Made by a program: the position numbers and the translations under genes
Shown: one piece after another, positions 18,406-28,405 of the stretch
Layout: each line of letters starts with the position of its first letter
How positions within the stretch are numbered: position 1 is the first letter of the stretch
DNA from: Companilactobacillus ginsenosidimutans
GTDB lineage: Bacteria > Bacillota > Bacilli > Lactobacillales > Lactobacillaceae
Length of the DNA stretch: 64,000 nucleotides
Assembly (NCBI RefSeq): GCF_001050475.1
Contig: NZ_CP012034.1
Span: 1,054,001 to 1,118,000, forward strand
Direction: 5' to 3'
Notes under the pieces: generated by a model
Told to the model about the DNA's origin: nothing
Seen by the model: the letters and a program-made list of their open reading frames with translations, nothing else
The model's database searches: none

Positions 18406-18678
18406 TTATTCTGCGTCTGCTTCTTCCTCATTTGCGTCTGCATCGCTATCAAATGTGATATCGATCGACTTTGTTAGTAGGTCAGCATAACTATAAGAAA
18501 CTCTTTCGAAAGAGTTCTCATTTTGATCAAGGTTGACCACAAAAACTGAATGGAATGTTTCTGACAATGTTCCTCGACGGCGGATAACCTTTTTACGGCC
18601 CGCTTGTGCAACTACGGTCAAGTTTTCACCTAGATGTTGATCCAAGTTTGACTTGATTGTTTCCAATGACGTTGGCAT
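18406..18678 (-). CDS. veg: Veg family protein
   Basis: This 90-residue protein matches the Veg family: TIKSNLDQHLGENLTVVAQAGRKKVIRRRGTL at the N-terminus is the core signature (described here by its ends, LGENL and GRKKVIRRRG). The acidic tail (SDADANEEEADAE) is typical of lactobacilli. In Bacillus, Veg stimulates biofilm matrix genes; its biochemical role is not settled. The gene lies next to rsmA as in Bacillus. It has a strong promoter of its own and its ribosome-binding site sits in a short palindrome. Confidence 0.85.
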   Translation of the reverse strand: MPTSLETIKSNLDQHLGENLTVVAQAGRKKVIRRRGTLSETFHSVFVVNLDQNENSFERVSYSYADLLTKSIDITFDSDADANEEEADAE

Positions 18679-18686
18679 ATAATAAT

Positions 18687-18732
18687 CACTCCTTAGGAGT
18701 GAAATTATATCACGTTTATTTTATTTTTTCAA
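18687..18732 (-). promoter_or_regulatory. Strong veg promoter and palindrome over the ribosome-binding site
   Basis: On the minus strand -35 TTGAAA (18727-18732) and -10 TATAAT (18704-18709) are 17 bases apart, close to consensus. CACTCC-TAA-GGAGTG (18687-18701) forms a perfect 6-bp stem that contains the AAGGAG ribosome-binding site. The predicted transcript start falls in or near the first arm, so the 5' leader is only about 20 bases. Confidence 0.6.
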
Positions 18733-18758
18733 CAATGTAATATAAATGTAAACGTTTT

Positions 18759-19649
18759 TTATTTATCGAATTTAGCCGCCAAATCGATCGCCATTTGTTT
18801 GAATTGATCAATCGAAACTTGCTCTGCACGGGCATTGTCGGCTACACCACAGTCTTCGAATACTTGAGTGATCTTAGCACGATTCTCATCGGTTCTACCC
18901 TTCCAATTAAGCAAATTATTCATCAAACTTTTTCTTTTTTGTGCAAATGATGAACGAATCAACTTATTAAAATATTTAGGATCATCAATTCCTTCACCGG
19001 CGTTTTCTAATCTTTCCAACACTACAACTGCTGAATCAACCTTGGGACGAGGGACAAATGAGTTCTTACCAACAATGCGATCAATTCGCGTCTTCATCAA
19101 AGTTTGAACTCCGATAGTTAGAGAGCCATATTGTCTGTGACCAGGATCTGCGGTAATTCTTTCTGCAACTTCCTTTTGCATCATCAATACCAATGATTGG
19201 AAAGGATAATCACTATTAATCAGGTTCAACATTATCGGTGTCGTAATGTAGTATGGCAAGTTGGCAACAACCTTAATGGTCTTACCTTCTATCCCATGAT
19301 CCTTAACAAATTGATCCAAGTCAACGTTCAAAATATCTTCGTTGAATACTTCAATGTTGTCATAATCACTCAATGTATCAACTAAAATTGGAATCAAGTT
19401 ATCATCGATTTCAAAAGCAAATACCTTCTCAGCAACTTGAGCAAGCTTTTCGGTCAAGGCTCCAATACCAGGTCCAATTTCAATTGCAATTTCATCAGGC
19501 TTCAACTGACTAGCATCGACAATATCATTTAAGACTTTTTCACTAGTTAAAAAATTTTGTCCCAAACTCTTCTTAGCACGTAATTTATATTTGCGTAAAA
19601 TATCATTCGTACGAATTGGATCAGAAATACTTAATCTATTTTGAGTCAT
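18759..19649 (-). CDS. rsmA: 16S rRNA dimethyladenosine transferase
   Basis: RsmA (KsgA) dimethylates two adjacent adenosines in helix 45 of 16S rRNA. The protein has KKSLGQNFL near residue 26, the SAM motif EIGPGIGALTE and the catalytic NLPYYIT. The frame is open from 19685, but the ATG at 19649 follows AAAAAGGA at seven bases and gives 296 residues, the usual length. It overlaps the end of rnmV by 14 bp and forms the metG-tatD-rnmV-rsmA run common in Firmicutes. Confidence 0.96.
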   Translation of the reverse strand: MTQNRLSISDPIRTNDILRKYKLRAKKSLGQNFLTSEKVLNDIVDASQLKPDEIAIEIGPGIGALTEKLAQVAEKVFAFEIDDNLIPILVDTLSDYDNIEVFNEDILNVDLDQFVKDHGIEGKTIKVVANLPYYITTPIMLNLINSDYPFQSLVLMMQKEVAERITADPGHRQYGSLTIGVQTLMKTRIDRIVGKNSFVPRPKVDSAVVVLERLENAGEGIDDPKYFNKLIRSSFAQKRKSLMNNLLNWKGRTDENRAKITQVFEDCGVADNARAEQVSIDQFKQMAIDLAAKFDK

Positions 19650-20214
19650 CTGTTTGTCCTTTTTCAAAATTTTTAATAGCTTCAACTAAGTCGGCTGGTG
19701 ATATCTGCAACATGTTCAATCGATTGAGAAATTGTTTAGCATTTGTGTAGCCTATTTTTAGCTGACCACCAACAAATTCACGTCGAACCTTTGAGTTGCC
19801 ATCCCCGATAAGTTTCAAGTCAAGCATGTCGGTCTGAGTATACTTGTGAAAATCCATCTCATTAATAGTATAAACGTCGTCTAATGCTTTCTTAATATCA
19901 GCATCACTAGCATGCTCAATGCCTAAACTGCCATCGCTCTTCTTTGGGACAGCTTTATCTCTTGGCAAAAAAGCTTGTTTAGCATTAGGAACAATCTTGG
20001 AAATAATTGTTCTAAGCCGATTACCATTAAAATCTGGGTCAGTAAAAATAATGACTCCGCGTTTGTTTTGAGCCACTTTAATTCTTTCTTTAGTCGCATC
20101 ACTTAACGCCGAGCCATTAGTTTCAATCGTGTCGACATCACCTAAACAATCACGCAAGCGACTAGTGTCCGATTTACCTTCGACCACGATTATTTCTTGT
20201 ATTTTTTTTGTCAT
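19636..20214 (-). CDS. rnmV: Ribonuclease M5
   Basis: RNase M5 matures 5S rRNA. The 192-residue protein starts with a Toprim domain: VVEGKSDTSRL supplies the catalytic Glu and FTDPDFNGNRLR the metal-binding DxD-like motif. Length and gene order (tatD upstream, rsmA downstream, overlapping) agree with this. The intergenic gap to tatD is a single base. Confidence 0.95.
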   Translation of the reverse strand: MTKKIQEIIVVEGKSDTSRLRDCLGDVDTIETNGSALSDATKERIKVAQNKRGVIIFTDPDFNGNRLRTIISKIVPNAKQAFLPRDKAVPKKSDGSLGIEHASDADIKKALDDVYTINEMDFHKYTQTDMLDLKLIGDGNSKVRREFVGGQLKIGYTNAKQFLNRLNMLQISPADLVEAIKNFEKGQTDDSK

Positions 20215-20215
20215 A

Positions 20216-20979
20216 TTAATCTAAGTTGTACACTTTTCTAGCATTATTAAATGTATGTTCAGCAATTTCATTAGGAGATAAATCCTTAAGTTTAGCAATT
20301 GCATCAACTACATATCTTGTGTATCCAGGTTCATTTTGGTGTCCACGATAAGGTTCTGGAGTTAAATATGGAGCATCAGTTTCAACCAACAATCGGTCAA
20401 GTGGTGTGTTCTTGGCTGATTCATGTACCTCAGGTGCGTTCTTAAATGAAACCACACCACTGTAAGATACCATCAAACCTAAATCCAAGAACTTGTTCAA
20501 CCAATTAATATCTCCATTAAAACTGTGCATGATAATTCCGCTTTTTGACATGTCATGATTTTTTAAAATCTTGTACATATCGTCAAAAGCATCACGGCAG
20601 TGAATTGAAACTGGCATGTCATATTGTTGGGCAACATCCAACTGCTTAATCAAAACTGCTTGCTGAATCTCAGGATCTGGATCCTCTTCCCAATGATAGT
20701 CCAATCCAATTTCACCAATTGCCACAACTTCAGGCAACTTAATTTGGTTAACAAGTTGCTCTTCATTGTATTCCTTGGCAAATTCAGGATGCCAACCAAC
20801 TACTGCGTGCAATGGTTCATAGTTTTGTGCCAAACGAATCGCTTCAATATTGAATGCTTCGTTCGACCCAATAATGGCCATTTCATCAACATCTAGTTCT
20901 TTAGCACGATCGATATATTCCTCGGTCTTACCTTGAAAAGCTTCATCATTCAAATGTGTGTGTGAATCAAAAATTTGCA

Positions 20980-20980
<1 letters not shown>
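20216..20980 (-). CDS. TatD family metal-dependent hydrolase
   Basis: This 254-residue TIM-barrel hydrolase begins MQIFDSHTHLN, the HxH metal site, with GEIGLDYHW, SIHCRDAFD and ETDAPYLTPEPYRG as the remaining TatD signatures. Members are Mg-dependent DNases or have related hydrolase activity; the bacterial YabD/YcfH type fits here. Its stop shares one base with the metG frame end, so it is translated with metG. Confidence 0.92.
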
Positions 20981-23001
<2,021 letters not shown>

Positions 23002-23065
23002 CTAGTGAGCCTCCACTATTAAATTGTAATTTAGTATATCATACGCAACCGTACATGATTAGCGC

Positions 23066-23779
23066 TTAAAGCTGGTCAAAAACATTGGCAGCATCATCAG
23101 TAATAGCTAAAACTGATTCGTCTAAGCCGAGATTCTCTTTATTAATCGCAACCATTTTTGCTTCGGGACTGCGGTAAGCAATCAATCCAGCAAATGGGTA
23201 AACTTTAAAACTAGTCCCTGCAACAATGATTAAATCGGCATTTTCAACCGCTTTAACAGCATCGTTAAGATTGGTAGGATCAATTCCCTCACCGTAAAGT
23301 ACTGTCGTACCAGGTCTAATAATCCCGTCATCTTCATGATGGCGATAATCCTTAATATATTCCTTGTAATCAAATTCCTTGCCACATTTTAAACAATGGA
23401 TGTGGTCATACAAATTTCCATGAAATTCCACAACATTCTTTGCGCCGGCTTTTGTATGAAGTTTGTCGACATTTTGTGTGACAATGACACCCTTTTCGTT
23501 ACTAATTTCAGCCATTTTTTTATGAATAATATTAGGCTCAGCATCAGGGAAGTACATGTTTTCCACGACAAATTGGTGAAAGATATCTGGATGCTTGACT
23601 AAATTATCGTGGCTCAACATATATTCAGGTGGAAAATCATATTTCTCACGCTTGTATAATCCGCCTTTAGAACGATAATCTGGAATTCCCGATGGAGTTG
23701 AAACACCTGCTCCAGTCAAGAAAGTCACGTAATGCGCTTGGTCAATCAGTTCCTTTAATTCTTCAATTTTATCTGTCAT
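23066..23779 (-). CDS. Sir2-type NAD-dependent deacylase
   Basis: This sirtuin of 237 residues has GAGVSTPSGIPDYRS (NAD binding), TQNVDKLH with the catalytic HG in EFHGNLYDH, and the C-terminal AGTSFKVYP. It removes acyl groups from protein lysines using NAD. The first zinc Cys pair is present (CLKCG), but the second expected CxxC is absent; the stretch before GIIRPGTTVLYGE has none. The ATG at 23779 is chosen because AGGGG leaves no room for the upstream ATG at 23788. It follows the HELYH gene by about 12 bp. Confidence 0.85.
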   Translation of the reverse strand: MTDKIEELKELIDQAHYVTFLTGAGVSTPSGIPDYRSKGGLYKREKYDFPPEYMLSHDNLVKHPDIFHQFVVENMYFPDAEPNIIHKKMAEISNEKGVIVTQNVDKLHTKAGAKNVVEFHGNLYDHIHCLKCGKEFDYKEYIKDYRHHEDDGIIRPGTTVLYGEGIDPTNLNDAVKAVENADLIIVAGTSFKVYPFAGLIAYRSPEAKMVAINKENLGLDESVLAITDDAANVFDQL

Positions 23780-23791
23780 GAAATCCATCCC

Positions 23792-24748
23792 CTATCTAAT
23801 TAAATAATTGATATTGTTGGCTTCAAAAGTCTCTTGTACTGTTTGTTGATAAAATTCTTTGTAAAAGTCAGGAGTTACCTTGTCAACATCGAATCCTAAT
23901 GCAGCAACACTTTGTCCATCATTGATTGCGATAAGTGTAAAGGCATCTTGATGAGTGTCACGCATCTTGAAGCTTGAATGTTTGATTTGATAAACCTGAT
24001 TTAAAGCTAATCTCAATTGGTGATTTGAAACGACTGGCGTAATTGACAAAAAGTCGTGATAATTCATCCCCTCATATCCATGAGAAATAATGACATCATT
24101 ATATGCTTCCAAAATGCTTACTAGTGCCCGACGGAATTGGAATGGAACTGTCAAGTCATTCTTGTCAGCAATCTCAACTGCCTTAGTAACAAACTTGAAT
24201 GAGTCACGATATTCTTCTTTCCACTCACTATCGTCGCGTTTGTCGGCAAAAATTACTGCATCAAACAAAATTAGAGATCTGAAGAAAGTCATATTCGCAG
24301 CATCGATTTCAACATTAGGATTTAATGTCTTCTCGATACCTTTTAAATATTCAGTTTTAACTTCATCGTTGAAACTACCATCAGCAATTTGTTTTTTAAT
24401 AATCAAGCTGTGTTCCAACGTTTCAAAAATTGAATTAGCTGTTGAGAGAATTCTTCCATCTACATCAGGTTTCTCGCTTGTAACTGAAACTGAGATTGAT
24501 GGTTCATCACTGATTTCTAGTTGAATATGATATAACTCATGTAATAATACAAAACTAGCAAATTGTTCATTGGTAATTTCAACCTTGATAGTTTTATCGT
24601 CAATTGTGTGATTTGCTTGATCCAAGGTCAAAATTGACTGATCTTGAAAGTCACTAAATACTTCAACTGTTTTATGACTTGTTTGCTCTATCTGATTAAT
24701 TTGTTCTACAATATTGTCAGATAAATCGTTCTTATTTATTTTTTCCAT
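23792..24748 (-). CDS. Uncharacterised protein with HELYH motif (often labelled IpaB/EvcA family)
   Basis: I do not know a function for this 318-residue protein. It has FASFVLLHELYHIQLE near residue 65, a HExxH pattern typical of zinc peptidases, but no clear third ligand further on. It is mostly alpha-helical, has no signal peptide or membrane helix, and ends in NNINYLIR. Similar proteins in lactobacilli are labelled IpaB/EvcA family, which is a name without evidence. It is in an apparent operon with the sirtuin. It is divergent from the PEBP gene by 37 bp. Confidence 0.5.
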   Translation of the reverse strand: MEKINKNDLSDNIVEQINQIEQTSHKTVEVFSDFQDQSILTLDQANHTIDDKTIKVEITNEQFASFVLLHELYHIQLEISDEPSISVSVTSEKPDVDGRILSTANSIFETLEHSLIIKKQIADGSFNDEVKTEYLKGIEKTLNPNVEIDAANMTFFRSLILFDAVIFADKRDDSEWKEEYRDSFKFVTKAVEIADKNDLTVPFQFRRALVSILEAYNDVIISHGYEGMNYHDFLSITPVVSNHQLRLALNQVYQIKHSSFKMRDTHQDAFTLIAINDGQSVAALGFDVDKVTPDFYKEFYQQTVQETFEANNINYLIR

Positions 24749-24785
24749 TTTTTACCTCTCAAATATTTTTCAGAAGGAGTTTACT

Positions 24786-25295
24786 ATGAAAGTTACTGTA
24801 CCTCTTCAGAATGGCCTATTGGCTGATAAATATGGCAAGTACGCGACTGGAGATCAAATGAAAAACGGGAAACCAATTATTAGTTTCCCGATTGATTTTT
24901 CAGATGTACCTATCAGCGCCAAATCACTTGCAATTACCCTAACAGATCCTGATTCAATTCCAGTATGTGGATTTGAGTGGATTCATTGGACCATGGCAAA
25001 TATTCCCGTTTCATCAACCAGTCTACCAGAAAACTTCAGCCGTAGTGCCAATAGCTCAATTATTCAAGGAAAGAATAGTTCCGCAAGTAAGTTACTCAAT
25101 GGCATTGATCCTGATTTACAAGTTAAATATGAAGGACCTAACCCACCAGATATCACTCATGATTATGTGTTAAAAGCCTATGCATTAGATACAACCTTAG
25201 ACTTGCAAGAAGGATTCTGGATGAATGAGCTCCTCCACAAAATGGATAATCACATCATCGAATCCGCATCATTTGTAATTCCAAGTAGAGCTTAA
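24786..25295 (+). CDS. YbhB/YbcL family Raf kinase inhibitor-like protein
   Basis: This 169-residue protein belongs to the phosphatidylethanolamine-binding (PEBP) fold: LAITLTDPDSIP with the conserved D-P-D and FEWIHWTMANIP carrying the His of the ligand pocket, then HDYVLKAYALDTTLDL. The bacterial role is unknown. The ATG at 24786 has GAAGGAG at proper spacing; an open frame further upstream is ignored. Its 3' end overlaps the convergent Ppx/GppA gene by four bases. Confidence 0.85.
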   Translation: MKVTVPLQNGLLADKYGKYATGDQMKNGKPIISFPIDFSDVPISAKSLAITLTDPDSIPVCGFEWIHWTMANIPVSSTSLPENFSRSANSSIIQGKNSSASKLLNGIDPDLQVKYEGPNPPDITHDYVLKAYALDTTLDLQEGFWMNELLHKMDNHIIESASFVIPSRA

Positions 25296-26215
25296 TTCTC
25301 TTTTTGACGATTAGCCTTATAAAAATAATTAAAGACATAACCTTCTCTAACACCGAAATTCGAGAAACGAATTTCTTTAGAGGGGGTTTTTTTGATTATT
25401 TCAGAAAGAATTAGCATTCCACCTAAAATAACTTCAAAGCGTCCATCGCTGAGTTCTTTGATTTGGCTTCTTTCTTCATTAGTTGCATGTAACAACCTAT
25501 TGAATAATGTATCAATTTGTTCGAGAGAAATTATCGAATTGTGGAGCGTCTTCTTTCGTTTCCCTTCGCGATTTAAAATACTTGCCAACGCACGCATAGT
25601 GCCACCAAGGCCAACAAATGTAGCCGGTGTTCTCATCCATGTTAACGAGGTTAAGTGTTCATTGATCGCTTTTCTAGCACTTTGTAACTCTTTTTCGGTG
25701 ATTGGATCACTAGTCAAATGCACATCTGAGATTGATATTGCCCCAATCGGAATACTCAATCCTTGTTTCAAACGTCCTTTTTTGGCCAAACTAATTTCAC
25801 TACTACCACCACCAACGTCAACAATTAAAGCATCTTTGATACGCATAGTATTTCTCACTGCTACGTAGTCATAGTAAGCTTCTTCCTTTTCGTTAATGAC
25901 CTCCAGTTGGAGTCCAGTTTCCTTCAAGACAGCGAAAATCAACTGTTGCTGATTCTTCGCTAATCGAACTGCTGCAGTAGCAATCAAACTAATTTGATCC
26001 ACATCGAATCTCTGAATCCTACTCTGAAATTCTTTTAGAACATCAATTGTTTCTTCGATTTGTTCGTTCGTCAAAAGGCGACTTTGCGCAATTGACTTGC
26101 CTAATCGGACAGGTTCTCGCCAGCGGTCAAGTGTTTTAAAACGATTCTTTTTTGAAGATCTATAAATTGATGTCCTAATGGAGTTAGATCCAATTTCTAT
26201 GACTGCTAACTTCAC
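25292..26215 (-). CDS. Ppx/GppA family phosphatase
   Basis: This 307-residue protein of the actin-like ATPase superfamily starts MKLAVIEIGSNSIRTSIY (phosphate-binding loop 1) and has LIVDVGGGSSEISL near residue 137. The length fits the short one-domain-pair Ppx of Gram-positives. Members hydrolyse polyphosphate or pppGpp; which applies here is not clear, and no ppk is adjacent. It is a single gene with the fetAB terminator upstream. Confidence 0.85.
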   Translation of the reverse strand: MKLAVIEIGSNSIRTSIYRSSKKNRFKTLDRWREPVRLGKSIAQSRLLTNEQIEETIDVLKEFQSRIQRFDVDQISLIATAAVRLAKNQQQLIFAVLKETGLQLEVINEKEEAYYDYVAVRNTMRIKDALIVDVGGGSSEISLAKKGRLKQGLSIPIGAISISDVHLTSDPITEKELQSARKAINEHLTSLTWMRTPATFVGLGGTMRALASILNREGKRKKTLHNSIISLEQIDTLFNRLLHATNEERSQIKELSDGRFEVILGGMLILSEIIKKTPSKEIRFSNFGVREGYVFNYFYKANRQKEN

Positions 26216-26246
26216 ATTACATCACATCCTATTAATAACAATTATA

Positions 26247-26278
26247 TAAAAAAAACAGCCCACATAGTAGGCTATTTT
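26247..26278 (-). terminator. Terminator after fetB
   Basis: On the minus strand AATAGCC pairs with GGGCTGTT (one G-U) around a nine-base loop and eight T follow. Confidence 0.7.
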
Positions 26279-26286
26279 ACGCAAAT

Positions 26287-27060
26287 TTATGAAAACAGTT
26301 TTACATTGAGCTGTTTTTCCTCGTTATAGAACTGTTTGTATGCTAAATAACAGGAAATAATAGATCCCAAACTAGTACTTCCGAGAAGCATAAAAGCAAT
26401 CATAATTTGATATTTAATGGCTTTAACAGGATCAACACCTGCAAAAATCAAGCCTGACATCATACCCGGCAAACTAACCAATCCTAAAGTTTTAATTGAA
26501 TCGATTGTTGGTTGAACCCCACTCTTAATGCTATCTCGAAGAATATCAATTGATGCTAATTTAATATCAGCACCTAAAGCTAATTTTTCCAAAACTTGTT
26601 GATGACGGTCTGAAAAAGTTTGTTTCATATTTCTAAAACATAATCCAATCGCAACCATAATGTTGCTGGCAATCATTCCAGTTATTGGAACAATTTGAGA
26701 TGGAATGAATTTAATTGAACCAGTAAACACAAGTATTGCCAGTGTTATAACGGTGTCAATTCCAATTGCAAAAAGTGAAATTTGAACTGCCTTTGGAATT
26801 CCATTTCCACGTTTACCAGCGTTCCAACCAGCATTTAAAACGATGATCAAGAAGCAGGCGAGAGTCAGCCAGACATCATTTGCTTTGATAACGAATTTCA
26901 AAACATATCCAACAATTGTCAGTTGAACAATAGCTCTTATAACGCCGATTAATATATCTTTATTGAATCGTAATTTTTCTGTATATCCTATTACTAATGC
27001 AATTATTACCAACATAAATCCTAAAGCTAGAGTTTGATTTGAAACGGTCAAATTAGTCAT
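26287..27060 (-). CDS. fetB: FetB/YbbM family metal-export permease
   Basis: This integral membrane protein of 257 residues (UPF0014) has about seven hydrophobic helices and the motif GMIASNIMVAIGLCFRNMK near the middle, followed by KLALGADIKLAS. Its partner is FetA; in E. coli FetAB exports iron and helps oxidative-stress tolerance. The ATG at 27060 follows GGGGGG and overlaps the end of fetA by eight bases, which supports coupled translation. Substrate specificity is inferred from family. Confidence 0.8.
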   Translation of the reverse strand: MTNLTVSNQTLALGFMLVIIALVIGYTEKLRFNKDILIGVIRAIVQLTIVGYVLKFVIKANDVWLTLACFLIIVLNAGWNAGKRGNGIPKAVQISLFAIGIDTVITLAILVFTGSIKFIPSQIVPITGMIASNIMVAIGLCFRNMKQTFSDRHQQVLEKLALGADIKLASIDILRDSIKSGVQPTIDSIKTLGLVSLPGMMSGLIFAGVDPVKAIKYQIMIAFMLLGSTSLGSIISCYLAYKQFYNEEKQLNVKLFS

Positions 27061-27700
27061 TTTTAATTCCCCCCTTTTCAATCGTAATTTTACGAGTTGC
27101 CGCAGAAATTTCTGCATCATCATGAGTCACACGTAGGACCGTAACGCCCTCATCACGATTAAAGTGATCAATTAACGAACGAACAATATTCTTATTATCC
27201 GCGTCCAAACCTGTGGTAACTTCATCAGTTATCAATACTTCTGGTGGAAAAATCAAATTACGCAGCAAAGCAATCCGTTGTTTCTCCCCACCCGATACAT
27301 CATTCACACTTTTTTCGATGTATTTCTCTGTTAAGTTAACCATTTCCAAATAACTAGTTACTTTAGCACGGTCAAATTCCTGCTTACGTACTAAGAATGG
27401 AAACTCCAAGTTATCTTTAACAGTTTTTCCAAACAACGTCGGTTGTTGAAAAGCATATGAGACCTTTTGACGATATGTTGTTGGATCATACTCCCGCAAA
27501 TTTTTCCCGTTGAATAGAACTTCCCCAGAGGTAGCGTTAATCATCGACGCAATAATACGCATCAAAGTGCTTTTGCCACTTCCAGACGGACCTACAAAAG
27601 TTAGATAGGAATTCCGTTCGACATTCAAGTTGATGTCAGTCAATATTTTTTGATCATCAACTTGGTAATTTAGGCTTTTAACTTGAATTATGTTATCCAA
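27053..27700 (-). CDS. fetA: FetA-type ABC transporter ATPase
   Basis: This 215-residue ABC ATPase has Walker A GPSGSGKST (about residues 37-45), the Q-loop in SYAFQQPTLFG, signature VSGGEKQR and Walker B VLITDEVTTGLD. The Walker B Glu is present. It is followed directly by the permease fetB. Together they form the YbbL/YbbM (FetAB) exporter, probably for iron. Confidence 0.82.
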   Translation of the reverse strand: MDNIIQVKSLNYQVDDQKILTDINLNVERNSYLTFVGPSGSGKSTLMRIIASMINATSGEVLFNGKNLREYDPTTYRQKVSYAFQQPTLFGKTVKDNLEFPFLVRKQEFDRAKVTSYLEMVNLTEKYIEKSVNDVSGGEKQRIALLRNLIFPPEVLITDEVTTGLDADNKNIVRSLIDHFNRDEGVTVLRVTHDDAEISAATRKITIEKGGIKND

Positions 27701-27874
27701 TGGCTTTCTCCCTAAAAAAAATTTCTCTTTAAGAGTTTAATCTTTTTTACTACTATTAGCGAGAGAATAAGCATATCAAAAATTAGATATTTTTAATCAT
27801 TTTATAATTTAAGGGTTGACAATCTCTCAGAATGGGACTAAATTACAAGCAATCATTAATTTAATCAAAAACGT

Positions 27875-28137
27875 TCAACAGGAAACAAGCAATTCAGAGT
27901 ATCTCAGAAAGTTGCCGGTAGATGCGAGACAACAACATACAAGAATAGCTTAATCGCCTGTCAGTTGCATTTCAAAAGGATTATCCAAGTAGAAAATGCT
28001 GGTTGCACCCATTATCGTGCCGACAAATTGTTCGCAGTTTGTTTAAGGTGACATTAGTAATAATGGCACGAATAAAGGTGGTAACACGTGAGAACGTCCT
28101 TTGACGACATAAGTCGGCTTAGGGCGTTCTTTTTTTA
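27875..28137 (+). promoter_or_regulatory. T-box riboswitch, predicted Tyr specifier
   Basis: Stem I closes with ACAGG/CCTGT (27878-27882 with 27957-27961). A helix AAGCAATTC/GAATAGCTT (27887-27895 with 27943-27951) lies below the specifier loop, in which TAC (27938-27940) followed by A is the best specifier. The distal part has CAGAAAGTTGCCGGTAGATG. The T-box AAAGGTGGTAACACG is at 28074-28088. The terminator stem GAACGTCCT/AGGGCGTTC (28092-28100 with 28121-28129) is followed by eight T. The T-box is clear; the amino acid is inferred. Confidence 0.85.
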
Positions 28138-28191
28138 GTAACTCTAGTTGCTTCGCAACGTAGAGTTACTTATGCAGACGTGAGCGTCTGC
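28138..28191 (+). other. Two tandem perfect hairpins after the T-box terminator
   Basis: The first hairpin pairs 28138-28151 with 28155-28169, one base unpaired, around the loop TTC. The second is GCAGACG-TGAG-CGTCTGC (28174-28191). Neither has a T tail, so they are not simple terminators. They sit between the T-box and the leader ORF and would be part of the read-through transcript. Confidence 0.6.
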
Positions 28192-28266
28192 GTTCCATTG
28201 CACCTTTCCCTAAACTGCGATCAACCAACGCAATTAGATTAAATTAAAATTAAAAAAATAAAAGAG

Positions 28267-28359
28267 GTGGTTCCAAATGGAAAGCAATATTAGCAACATT
28301 TCAAACGATGGTCAGATTCAGATTCAAAACAAAAATATAAAATCCTATGGAGGAACCAC
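28267..28359 (+). promoter_or_regulatory. Inverted repeat joining two ribosome-binding sites
   Basis: GTGGTTCC at 28267-28274, within the ribosome-binding region of the leader ORF, is the exact complement of GGAACCAC at 28352-28359, which overlaps the GGAGG site of the hydratase gene. Pairing would hide the hydratase start site, and a ribosome crossing the leader ORF would open it. Confidence 0.5.
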
Positions 28360-28405
28360 TTATGACTACTACAAATACAACTACTACAAAGAAAGCAACA
28401 AATAA
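28277..28405 (+). CDS. Putative 42-codon leader peptide ORF
   Basis: This short frame starts at ATG 28277 after AGAGGTGG and overlaps the start of the hydratase gene by 44 bases. It begins MESNISNISNDGQIQIQ and ends in a Tyr-rich run, YDYYKYNYYKESNK (seven Tyr). The Tyr run uses the same bases as the Thr-rich N-terminus of the hydratase. With a predicted Tyr T-box just upstream, a role as a regulatory leader is attractive, but the composition may just reflect the repeated ACTACTACAAA bases. No homology is claimed. Confidence 0.4.
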   Translation: MESNISNISNDGQIQIQNKNIKSYGGTTYDYYKYNYYKESNK

